From positions 10,175,501 through 10,239,500 of the forward strand of contig NC_134747.1 in NCBI RefSeq assembly GCF_050436995.1: 64,000 bases of DNA, written 5' to 3'. Shown here piece by piece: positions 25,852-36,142 of this stretch. The notes beneath the pieces were generated by a model. The model searched no databases, was not told the DNA's origin, and saw nothing but the letters and a program-made list of their open reading frames with translations. The stretch's first letter is position 1. Each line of letters begins with the position of its first letter. The translations under genes and the position numbers were made by a program. The DNA comes from Anticarsia gemmatalis (lineage: Eukaryota; Arthropoda; Insecta; Lepidoptera; Erebidae).

Positions 25852-28820
25852 ATGCAGAATTATCGAATATTTCTTTTGACATTTGTTTTTATGAATAGTT
25901 TTGTATATGGAGGAAGACATAAGCATAGACGGGATAGAAATGGTGGTAAAGTGGAAGGTCGTATCGTCGGCGGGGAGCAGGCTTCCCTGGCGGCTTACCC
26001 GTACGTGGCGCAGTTCTTCAACATGGGCGGCATGTGCGGTGGAGTGATCCTCAACAGCTGGACCATCATGACCGCGGCGCACTGTCTCGCGCACAACACT
26101 GACAAAGAACATATGAGAGTACAGGCAGGCAAGTAACAATATCATACGAAGCGAAATAAAGCATTCGACAATAAACAGTTAAAGCTACAATTTTAGCTAC
26201 ATTAACTTTGTTATTCACAATCCAAGTTGTGTATAAATAAATTTAAGCAAAAAAGAGATAAGACTTAAATTATGTAGTCTCAAGAAAGAAGATGTATTGT
26301 AAAATAAAGCGATAAGATAAAGTATACATCGTGTAAGCACGCGTTTCAAGAGCTAAGCGGAAACCTTTTCCCGCGACGCGTCGACTTCCACTTCCTTCTA
26401 GGTAATGAAGTGCTTAGATACAGATATTACTGACGATAATATACACATACATACACGAATGTGTTAGTATATAAATGACGCTTACTATACTCGTACATCA
26501 AAACGTTCAGAAAAAAATCCTATCCTATTAGTATAATAAATGCTAAGTAAGTTAAGACAAATGTATGTCTGCTGTCCTTTCGCGAAAAAACTATTGGACA
26601 GATTTTGTATGTTGTGTTGTGTGGACAGATTGTGTTTGTTTAATACAATTTTAGTAGCTTATAATCTGGATTAACATATAAGATACTTTTTACTCCGGGA
26701 AATCTTTACACGCTGACAAAGTAGTGATATAATAATTCCCAATACTAATTCCTACAGGCTCAAAATACTTATACGATTTCGAGTCAGCCAAGTACAAAGT
26801 AAAATCATTCGTAATTCACGAGGATTTTAACAAGGAGCAGGCGTTCTCATGTGACCTGGCGTTGCTGTTCTTAGCTGAACCTCTTAAACTTGGCACCATG
26901 GTGAAGAAGGGTATACTCGTGAACCATGATAAGTGGATGGATGACCAAGAACACAATTTTATTGTGACCGGTTGGGGATGGACTCAGGTATTTGATATGA
27001 AGTTTAGTTTGATACACAATTTAGTAATTTTGAAACGAGTCTTCTTTTAAGACTAAGTTAGTTTGAATGTTTTTATTTATTTCAGTAAGTCTCAATAAGT
27101 AGTTAATACGCACCAAGTCAGAAACATTTAAAAATAGGTCATGACATTTAATTATGTCCGTATCCTTACATAACTTCGATGGGTTTGAAGGAGATCAAAC
27201 GCGACTGATTAAAAATCTCCAGAATCTCCAAATACCCCATTAATTAAAAATCTATTCTTTTGTTTACGATTTTGTCCTTTTATCATCTTGTTTCTAGTAC
27301 GGGGGTGAGACGTCAAAACATGGACTTATGAAGACCAACCTGCGGTACGTGTCAAACGAGGAATGCCGACGGCTACATGATAATTACAAGCTTACGCCCG
27401 ATATGTTTTGTTTGTATGGAGACGCGGTACGAGATACTTGCAAGGGAGACTCCGGCGGAGGTGTTTTGTGGAATAAGTAAGATTTTTTATGGTAAAAAAT
27501 GTACATTTAAAATGCTTTTTACTCCAAAAAACCACTAAAAAGGTTTTGTTAACTTTATGAGTTTACACTGACATGCCAAAACATATTTGCAGCGTCGTTT
27601 GCGAAAAAACATTACGATTTTTTTTTGTATGTGGTGTCATTTGAGTTTCTTTGACTTATAATTAATAGCCAGTTTCATAAGGATACGATAACTAAGAATC
27701 TAAGAAGGTTGAATTGTAAGTGTTCAGAGGCGGACGGTGAAAAATCAGGCCGGTGTGCCATAAAAAAATATTTTAAATGCCATATACCTACAGAAAAAAA
27801 CAATACATATATTTTTTATAATTTTATATGGCATCAGATGATTTTTTTGGGTAGAATGGCCAGTGGCAGTATGATTCGTTGTCAACTTCGAACTAAGAAG
27901 GTCGCACTGTTTAAAACAAGTGCTTATAAAATAAGTAGCTTTATGTAGTTGTATAAAAAATTATGTTATTTATACTTATCTGAATTAAATTAAAACTGAC
28001 GAAATGAATAAAAATAAGTTAAAATATTTTCTTGTTTTACAGTATGATAGTTGGTCTGACGTCCCACGGTAATGGCTGCGCAAATAAAAACAAACCAAGC
28101 CTGTACACAAACTTGTGGATACTGAGAGATTGGATAAAGGAAAATGTGAACCTATTTGTGATGAACTACTGCCGAGAGCTGCTCATGTCGAGGAGGCATT
28201 CACAGAACTACGTCAATGTAAGTCGAGGCTAAACACAGCACATCAAATTACGTTTTACATTACCAAGTGAGAGAAGGCAAGGGCTAAGAGTTGTGTTTTA
28301 AGTTTATATTTAAAATCAAAACTTAGATTTTGTTATCTTTGAGCAATTACGGATATTTCGTAAAACGGCGTGTGTCTTCTTGCTGAATTTAATTAATGGA
28401 ATAATCTAATGCATTGAATCCTGTTGGGTACTAAAATACGAGCTAAAATAAATCCAAAACACAATTCATAGTCGCAGGCAATCATGGGTTGCGCATCTTG
28501 CCGCTAAAATCATGGCATTTAAGACTTGCCGGTTCTTAAGGCGAGCATTAGATTATAGCGATTTCTATTATCGTTACACAGTAATTTTAATGGTAAAGAA
28601 TTTCTTTTAAAATTTTACCTTTTTGAATAAATTTTTCATAGCAACATAGCACATACAATGTTCATCGTTTAACTTGTTTCAGATGACAGATTCCGATTCC
28701 GGTTTCAGAACAGATGATATGGATTGTAAGTTAACCGACAGTAAAAATGCCAGTAGCCAAAATAATTCAGCCTCAGTAGAAAACGACGAAATAGGAGAAC
28801 GAAAAAAATGTACTTTATGA
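25852..28820 (+). CDS. Secreted trypsin-like serine protease (5 exons, 332 aa)
   Basis: Family S1 endopeptidase, probably secreted as a zymogen. Exons: 25852-26128, 26758-26987, 27298-27476, 28043-28217, 28683-28820; all phases agree (999 nt with stop). Residues 1-20 look like a signal peptide. A short, strongly basic propeptide (RHKHRRDRN) precedes the activation site EGR-IVGG (Arg37/Ile38). The triad is present: His77 in TAAHC, Asp125 in CDLALL, Ser221 in GDSGG. Asp215 occupies the chymotrypsin-189 place, predicting cleavage after Arg or Lys. Cysteine pairs for the 42-58, 168-182 and 191-220 disulfides are visible. Oddities: the usual Trp215 is His237 and Gly226 is Ser248, both at the substrate pocket, and Pro after GDSGG is Gly. 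The protease domain ends near residue 263. A tail of about 69 residues follows, encoded partly by an extra last exon and rich in Ser, Asn and Asp. The first intron needs a GC donor. It faces the protease homologue at 31.9-36 kb tail to tail. Physiological role unknown. Confidence 0.9.
26129..26757 (+). other. GC-AG intron of the serine protease gene
   Basis: The exon 1 end reads GTACAGGCAG followed by GCAAGTAAC. Using the nearby GT (at 26133) would shift exon 2 out of frame. A GC donor at 26129 matches the known minor consensus AG-GCAAGT and joins residues VQAG to SKYLYDF in frame. The acceptor is CCTACAG (ends 26757). The intron body includes a weak repeat-like stretch around 26510-26660. 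Confidence 0.8.
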
Positions 28821-28891
28821 AATTAATTTAGTCGAAAAAGCGTAAATTTTATGTCGCAACTTGAATTTTGTATCTACACGGTGTCTTTGTT

Positions 28892-28897
28892 AATAAA
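28892..28897 (+). terminator. Poly-A signal of the serine protease gene
   Basis: AATAAA occurs 72 nt after the stop codon, followed by GT/T-rich sequence (TTTCGTTGTTAAAAGTTGGTG within 30 nt), as expected for a cleavage and polyadenylation site. Confidence 0.7.
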
Positions 28898-29140
28898 ACC
28901 TATTTCGTTGTTAAAAGTTGGTGCCATACTAAAGCACATTCTAATATAATTTTTGGTACAATTAAAAAAGTTGCTACTTCTTGTCGTGTGCAAAATAGTT
29001 TATTTCCCGCTCAATAAGTAGTTTTGGCACTGCGTCAAGTTGAAGGCAGCTTTGTTTTTTCTCTTTCAACTTACGTAACATCGCTTGTGACAACTCCAAT
29101 AAATGTCTATCAAAACAATATAATCGTCACGCATGATGAT

Positions 29141-29504
29141 ATCGTCGGTATAATGGGAGAACTAAATAACTCAATATTTGTAGTTTCAAGAAATTCGCGA
29201 TTTCGGTACTGTTTTTTTGCCACTATTTTTGACATCACTAACAAATTTGTAACATTTTTACCGTCGACAATTTATGTGCTTTAGGCATGATTGCTCTCAA
29301 TTCTATGATGGATCAATCTAATTTTCTTAATGAACCAAAAATATAATAAAAATCAAAAACCAAGTTATCCCTTTCTACAAAAATGGCCATATTTTTAGAT
29401 TGGGTAAAACCAAAAGATGCGGCATATTTTGGGGATCACGAAAATGGTAGAAGGTCAATTTGGCCAAAATCAGAGTTATTTAGTTCTCCCATTATACCGA
29501 CGAT
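29141..29504. mobile_element. MITE with perfect 32-nt terminal inverted repeats
   Basis: The stretch 29141-29172 is the exact reverse complement of 29473-29504 (32 of 32), starting ATCGTCGGTATAATGGGAGA. The 300-nt interior is AT-rich and non-coding. Size, perfect ends and lack of a transposase indicate a non-autonomous DNA transposon. It inserted about 240 bp after the protease poly-A signal. The element's outer limit and target duplication are uncertain because an AT or GAT overlap is ambiguous. Confidence 0.75.
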
Positions 29505-29876
29505 CTTCTGTCAGAGATCCCTAAGTTAACAAGAAAACACAGGCTTTAGTGAAACTGTTCCGTTATATAACCTTCATTCCGACATGTTATTGTGCAAGAT
29601 ACATGTAATATTGCACACTGCCGTGGTACACACTGTCTTATTTGTTTTTGTTCAAACATGTCACGCGTCCTTAAAACAAGATTATCTCGTCAAATTTTTA
29701 TCTTATTTTCAAGTAATGGGATATCCCGAAACAAATAGTCAAAGCTGTTCTAATTATAAGCAAGAAATACCGCATTAAAGCTGTTTCAATGAAAGTCTAC
29801 AACACATGTTGTATCGGTTTGGCGCTACAGCCAAATTACGCGGAGAAACACTACATTGGACTATAAAATAGGAACC

Positions 29877-30090
29877 TTTTTTTTTTTTTTTTTTTTTTTA
29901 ACTCGGTTAATGCATGAAATTGCATCCCCAGCGCCCGGGGGAGCGCTGGGGTATGTGGGGCTCTCCGAGCCAGAAGGGCAAGGCCTACCCACTAAACCAC
30001 CGAGGTGTTGCCTCCTCCTCGCCGCATAGTGCCGAGGCCACGGGAACGCTTTTAAGCACACATCCGCGACCCCGACCTAGCAAACCAAAG
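29877..30090 (-). mobile_element. Poly-A tailed non-LTR or SINE 3' end
   Basis: On the minus strand the sequence ends in about 23 A's (T-run at 29877-29899) preceded by GATGCAATTTCATGCATTAA. Upstream is a GC-rich body with CCTCGGTGGTTTAGTGGGTA and a hairpin around 29930-29955 (CCAGCGC and GCGCTGG pairing). The long pure tail and sharp composition change mark a relatively recent target-primed insertion. I recall similar 3' ends from lepidopteran non-LTR elements and SINEs that borrow them. The right boundary is approximate. Confidence 0.7.
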
Positions 30091-30499
30091 CCAAACTTTC
30101 GAGCAAGTAGAATTCAACATCAGGGTGCACCTTATTCTATGGATTTTTTATTGGAAAAAAAGATGTCCAATCCAAGAAATGTTACAATGCGTTCTTTATT
30201 GGTGCACGACTAATAAAGTTCCAAAAAAACTATGCAATAGCTTACTGTCTGGGAAATGAGTTAAGGCTGGTAAAGTGGTTCCTAAGGGTTTTGTGGCTCC
30301 ATGGCCACAAGTCATAATATTACGTTTTTGTGATAAAGGATATACAATATAATACGGACATATTATTATATGTAATTATGTAATTGCAGTTTCAGGTCAC
30401 GTCAACTAGTTATCAGTAGTAATTAGTCTCTACATGCGGGCTGCTCCTCGGCCTCTGATTTTACAACGCCCCAGCTATTGACCTGTATTGAACATTTCT

Positions 30500-30780
30500 A
30501 GTTAGATTCCTAGTTGATATTCGTCCAAGTGTGTGCACAATACACAGGTACACACTCTATTCCATTGGCCTGGTCATACATAGTTAGTAAGAGGTTAGGC
30601 ACAAGGCACAAAGACACACACGCTTAACGTGCTCTCCGGGGTACGGAGGTTTACAATTCAACTTTTTAATAATCAGTCACAGATAAATTTTTAATAGGCA
30701 CAACTTTTTGGCTCGAACTCGAATTAGAACCCGACACCTTTGTGCGGTCACATACTCTACCGCGCCACACAGGAAGTCAA
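30500..30780 (-). mobile_element. tRNA-derived SINE-like copy 1
   Basis: On the minus strand a tRNA-like head (GTGTGGCGCGGTAGAGTATG, resembling an A box region) is followed about 40 nt later by a degenerate B-box region around AATTCGAGTTCGAGCC. The body includes the block CACAATACACAGGTACACAC (plus strand), which also occurs with changes in the copy at 31060-31362. It is old and diverged. Confidence 0.6.
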
Positions 30781-31059
30781 TCAAATGAGTAGACATGTGC
30801 AAAACGTACTCAGCCGTACAAAATTGAATATCGAAGTTAAAACAAATGGTTAGTCAGAAATAAAGGTACAGATGCAATTAACTGATTTATTTCCACTTGC
30901 CCAGCTACTCGGGTATTTGCTAGAACATTAGTGGTTACACGATAGGTGCTTTAACCGCTTCTTCACTTGAAAGCATCGTTAGTTTTGGAACAGCTTGTAT
31001 CCTCGGCACGCAATGTTTCTCCAGCATCTTCCTAGTGTTCAGCCGAATCCATCTGTAAC

Positions 31060-31362
31060 AAGTATTTATTCGAGTACGGCTAAACTATGCGGGACTTTGT
31101 TTGTAGTGTCTATGTGTGGGCACAATAGACAGGTACACTCTTTATTCCTTTACTGTCATAGCCCGCACTCTCCTATAGGACGGATAACAGACACGATCGG
31201 TAAGAGGTCTGGCGCAGGACCAACTTTAGGTCTAACTTTATAACTCCGGGTAATAAGAGCGGAAATCCTAAGAAAAACTTAGAAACAACTTTTCGACCTG
31301 TCCCGGTATTCGAACCCTATGTTCGACAGTCGGGTACATTACCGACCGCGCCATCAGGCAGT
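31060..31362 (-). mobile_element. tRNA-derived SINE-like copy 2
   Basis: The minus-strand head reads CTGATGGCGCGGTCGGTAAT, and GGTTCGAATACCGG is close to a polymerase III B box. The body block CACAATAGACAGGTACACTC (plus strand) matches copy 1 at 30500-30780. Same family, same orientation, about 300 bp apart. Not a functional tRNA gene: the two halves cannot be folded into a full cloverleaf by eye. Confidence 0.65.
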
Positions 31363-31800
31363 AATTTTTCAATAACAGTAGCAGTTATCTGAGCTCGATC
31401 TTGAGATATTTCGTCAGTCGTTCTTGTCAGATAAATAATTTTAAAGATTATGCGCAGGTGTTTGACAAGTTTGAGGAAATTAAATGTTGTTTTCATATTT
31501 CGTCAGATAGCAAACCAAATACTAAGAAGGTTGTAATTTAAGAATAACGTCGATTTAATCTCTTATTTGTATGCAATATTTAAAAATATGCATTTATCAT
31601 TCGCGCGATGATGTACTTACATTACTATGTGTCTACCGAAAGAGGCCCTAGGTTTCATGCCTGCTAAAAAACATAGCATTTATGAGATATCCAAGTTACT
31701 TATAATATCATGTTTAAATACGCTTGATTGCAGTTCATGTCTTGGTGGTGGGTAATTTATAGCGCCTATTATACGGAACGAACAACTTAAATCGCAAATA

Positions 31801-31806
31801 TTTATT
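31801..31806 (-). terminator. Poly-A signal of the protease homologue gene
   Basis: AATAAA on the minus strand lies about 100 nt downstream of the TAA at 31908-31910. It is the first canonical signal after the stop. Confidence 0.55.
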
Positions 31807-31907
31807 CACCTTTTCCGACATCTATATATCTATAAAAGGCTTCCTAAAAAAATAATAATAAAGTAGTTCTATGTTTAACCAGGAAGGTCCTAATTTTAAC
31901 CACTTAC

Positions 31908-34900
31908 TTATATGGTAAGACTATTTATTATGTTCAATACAAACTTTCTCAAATAGGATGTGTTAGTGAAGACAGCAACGTTAGGCTCTTGAGTGCTGGA
32001 CGCTCCATAAGACAGGATGCCCACGAGTAGCTGCTTGGAGATCGCTGGCCCACCGGTGTCTGTCAGGTGGCGCTCCTGGGAACACATGCTACAGTATATA
32101 AAATATCGTTAAACCCAAAGATGTGAGTAGGGTTAGTAGCTACCAGTTAGTATGAGTAACTGTTTTCTGCAGCAGTGACAAAGTTGTATCTATATTGTTG
32201 CAGTGAAATATGGTATTTAGTTATTGACAGGCGCCTAGGTTATACAGCATTTACTTCTTCGAGCGGATATAGGCTGATACTTGCTAAGATACATAATGTA
32301 ATAATATATTCAGTAATTATACATTTTTGCTTCATCTACATACATTTTATTTATAGAGTAAATAAGTGTAAGTAGATAAGTGAAAATTCAAAATGATTTG
32401 ATAGTAATTTTCCGACTGTATTTTCGGGCGCAAAATATATGAGAAGCTAAGGCTAATATGTCTTCAGAAAAGTGACAGCCTTAAGGACATAATAAATTCA
32501 GCCTCTCGTTCTTTAGAGCGAGAGGTCATAAGAAGGCGGGATGGGTCAAAATGTGGGTGACCAAGGGGTAAGGGGAGGTTGCAATTTCGCACGTTTAAGA
32601 CTCCCATATATTTTCCCAACGGTTATATTTATACAGGTGAGACAGTTCCTTTGACTTCGGCTTACCACTTAATTTTGTGTCGGTGAAAACCCTTGCCTTT
32701 GTGGCACCGCTATAAAGGAGTCAGAAGATATCTCAACCGGAACACGTTTATTATTAACGCCAAACAATTGTATGAAATGTGATACTTTGCTGAAATAAAT
32801 AGTACGTAATGATAATGTAGTACAAATATAGAAAATTAATAATTTGCCATATTTTTATCGTGTGATTGTTAAGTTAGTGTTATCTGAAACTAAAATAATC
32901 AATGAACGGCATTCCCTTACATGTTTGTAGTATATAACTCATGGCGATTATAGTTTTTCTGGTAAACCTTTGCTGTCAAATCAGCATAACTGGAAAACTT
33001 ACTGGATTGTACTTGGCGCAAAATATCGACGGCGTGATGAGATCTCCGTAGGTTTCAATACATTCTTGTGTATCAATGATAGCCATGTCTGTTTGCAGCA
33101 ACATATTCGCAAAGCTTTGGGGTAAGTTCTGTAATATAAAACGTACAAACATTACTAAGAATATGGCATATTTAATTTCATGCTTACGGCTAACATTAAG
33201 ATGTTATGTGTCAGAAATTCAGATATAACATGGGTCAGTGTATAATGAAATTGTTATTAACATATCGTTTTCTTTATCTGTCACTTTATGTTTCCGATAG
33301 GCTATCCAGGACAGCCATCCACAAGCTGAATTATTTTTTTCGAAATTACCGCCATCTATGTGCATTTCAAAGTACTATTCCGTATATATGAATTTCGAAT
33401 TGGGTTAACATTGAAACATAGATGGCGCTCCTAGTTCTTTTAGCAGGGCTAGGCAGTTAGCTGTTGTATAGTGATCCAACATAGTTCAGACTAACTACGC
33501 AAGATGGTGCGTTCAGCTCTGTCCCATAGGACAAAATTTGGAAAAAATATTAAGGTCAATTTGGGTAAATTGAATCATTTGGGTAACATTGAACGTGGGA
33601 ATTTGAACTATTTTCGATTATTTTTTCATATGAAACCAACACAATTGATTAAGGTTTGTTTTAGTTTTGCAAACTTTTATCAATTGTGTTCCCACGTTTA
33701 ATGTTACCCAAGTGATTCAAAGTTAGCCAGGTTGACTGTATTAGCAAAATTATAATATTTTCATAATTGGACAGAAATCCCTACTTGGTTACCGTTCAAT
33801 AGTTTTAGTAGGATTATTGATAAAGTACCTATATTATATCATTAATTATTATAGACATAATTATAGGCAAACAAAATTTTGTTTTTAGTTTTCGTATATT
33901 TACCTGGTTTCCCCAACCGGACACTTCAATCATGGTACCCGGTAGAACTTCTCGGCCCAAAACGGCCTTCTTCACTTCGTTCTTGAATATCACATTTTCC
34001 TTTGAAAAAAAAAGTTAAAAGTTAGTTAGTACTACGAACAAAATATAATTTATCTATTAAATATGTGAAATTTGAAAATGAATAACCTTCCGAGTAAATC
34101 TAATATTAAAACAATTTAATTATTTTTTTTGTTATAATGGTTATAAGGAAATTATGATATTGGCACCCTCGGGTATATTACCAGATCCACATATTTTTGA
34201 AAACCAATATAAAATAATTATATGGGAAAGCCCACATGTATACCTAAAATATATGTACGACGAGGCTAATATTTCTACAGCAAATATAATTTAATCTAAA
34301 ACTTTATAGAAGTCAATTAAGAGAATCTCTTTTATAATAGAGTGCAGGTTTTAATGAGTTCAGTTCACTCAATTCTCTGAAGCCTAGTGGAATTGTTGTC
34401 TGACACACAGTTCTCGAGAGGTCACAGACCTCTGAAATTACCTGTGCGCCTCTGCACCGTGCATATTTCGAATACTCCATTCTATTTCTTCCAATTTTAT
34501 TGTGCAGCCATTTGAAGTTGAAAGTATCAAATACTTAACTAAATTGTGTTCATATTTATCATTTAGATATAATCATAATTGAAAGGGTCAAATTAATTGG
34601 TACTTTAAAGATTCTGCGTTAGACAAGTGATTTATAAGATTGGATAGAGTTAAGCTATTACAATAATGTGGAGATTAAAGTCAAAGGGCCGAATTCTACT
34701 AACTTTTGTATATCAAAATGACCGTTATACGAAATGAGACTGATGCATGCGCTATATTTTTGCCAGTTAGTATTATTGATATTGAATTTTAGAACGGGAT
34801 TGTATTTTGTACGTTTTAAATTATGCGAATGCCGTCAGGTCACAACATTAAAGACTGTATCTTCATCGTCCATTCTACTATTTTGTGACGATAAACTCAG

Positions 34901-36003
34901 TTTGCTTTTTGTACTTAACATGTTTCTACATAGTTGCAGTATATTATTGCGAGGTAGAGCCCGACGTGTAGTAATTAAACGTGGTATAAAGTCATACCTC
35001 GAGGACCAACATGGCGACGTCGTTATTCAGTTTGCTGTAGTATGCGAAGTACTCGTGTATTTTTATGTCTATCACCGGTATCACTTGACTGGAAATAAAA
35101 TTGCAACTGATCATAATTACCGACAAATAAGTTGATGACGATATAATAAACTTAACTGTACAGTTTTACGACAGCAATGAGTGTAAGAAAACCCCGATAG
35201 ATTGACTAGCGACCGTAATCTGTGAAAACCACCCGGTACACTAACCGAAGGTTATTCAGAAGGGGTAAAACTGGTAATACTGTGTACAGGTATTGAATAG
35301 GCGATATTTATAATAAACTACTTTTTTATATGAGCACGATAACATCATAAACGTCTGGGTGTATTTTTCAGAGACTGCGATCACAGTTCGAGATTTATAC
35401 GGGCTTTGTGAACGCTAGTATACAACAAAATTCAAAGGATCTATGTGATATAAATCAACTCGTTGACCAATACTGGGGCACAACTTGATAAATGCACGAT
35501 CGGCTACTACATTGTAACAATAGTTTTTCACGTGATACTTGAGATCGCACGTGCCGCTACTTAATACTTGGAGATTATTGTATGAAAACTCTTATTAACG
35601 AACTATTTGTATGAGAGTTTATATCTTATCGATGTTCTTTACGCATTGCATATTGCGCTATTGCACATTCGTCTCCGATAATACCTACATTATGACGTCA
35701 TTTAACTTACAAAAAGACGAAGTGCTTGGGTATAATTCTTCTGTTGATACGAGTATATAGTTAATTGGATAAGAAACTATTAGAAACTTAATTTACCCCA
35801 AACCAGTAATGCTATTGGCGCCAACTTTCACAAAGATCTTTGCTCCTTTCTCAGAAGTGATACAGCTGGCCGTTGTTATAACTATGTTGCTTCGTAGAAG
35901 AGTCCCGGAGCAGTATAACGCGTTGTACACCACCAGGACATGGTACGGAACCACTGAGCTCGAAACCACGAACTTTTCCGACGGACGGGCGATCACGTCC
36001 GAA
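31908..36003 (-). CDS. Non-catalytic serine protease homologue (at least 5 exons)
   Basis: Predicted secreted S1-fold protein without protease activity. Minus-strand exons: 36003-35797, 35088-34998, 33999-33904, 33128-33003, 32075-31908 (stop 31910-31908). Every junction has GT donor and AG acceptor and phases agree. In order the protein has the start of the first barrel (PYHVLVVYNALYCSGTLL), the His57 region as TTASC in place of TAAHC, an intact Asp102 region (NNDVAMLVL), the central SGWGNQ, a retained 168-182 cysteine pair (QECIETYGDLITPSIFCA), then LTDTGGPA where active enzymes have GDSGGP. So His is Ser and the nucleophile Ser is Thr. Cys191 and Cys220 are both absent. Members of this class act as cofactors or decoys in insect protease cascades; that role here is inference. 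The N-terminal exon with signal peptide was not securely found; a candidate lies at 36091-36142 but its splice phase does not fit. Confidence 0.85.
33570..33720. mobile_element. Short foldback/MITE in protease-homologue intron
   Basis: The left arm TTGAATCATTTGGGTAACAT (33570 on) pairs with the right arm ending at 33720 (reverse complement TTGAATCACTTGGGTAACAT), continuing through CGTGGGAA with two mismatches in about 32 nt. A second, inner inverted pair (ACACAATTGATTAA against TTTATCAATTGTGTT) lies within. No coding potential. It sits in the intron between the exons at 33904-33999 and 33003-33128. Confidence 0.6.
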
Positions 36004-36090
36004 CTAAGATATAGATTAAATAAATTGCACCATGCATACATACTTGTAGATACAATTTCCAAAAGAGATAATAAATTGATAATTTCTCAC

Positions 36091-36142
36091 CTCGGCGCCA
36101 TTTAATATAAAGTTTTTTATACTTTGGCACTCGATCTGGCTG
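36091..36142 (-). CDS. Candidate upstream exon of the protease homologue (phase conflict)
   Basis: The minus strand has acceptor TTTTAG, then 52 nt readable as SQIECQSIKNFILNGAE, then donor GTGAGA. ILNGAE resembles the start of a mature S1 domain (I-V-G-G-x-E), which is what should lie just before the exon at 36003-35797. However, this donor leaves phase 0 whereas the next exon needs phase 2. Extending to a later donor (GTATGT) would restore phase but leaves an intron of only 40 nt. A missed small exon, an indel or a chance match are all possible. Confidence 0.35.

Noticed and set aside
25828..26145. 105-codon minus-strand frame
   Set aside because: It is the antisense of protease exon 1.
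28800..28820. A prenylation (CaaX) motif at the protease C-terminus
   Set aside because: The end reads KKCTL, with only two residues after Cys; CaaX needs three. The protein is also predicted to be secreted.
34734..35135. 133-codon open frame on the plus strand
   Set aside because: It is the antisense shadow of the protease-homologue exon at 34998-35088 plus AT-rich flank; the minus-strand reading has the conserved Asp102 motif and correct splice sites.
36004..36043. A 40-nt intron (GTATGT to CTTAG) that would fix the phase of the protease homologue
   Set aside because: It is shorter than introns usually spliced in insects, and it would add an unlikely stretch of residues.
35809..36105. 98-codon plus-strand frame
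   Set aside because: It is the antisense of the exon with the TTASC motif.
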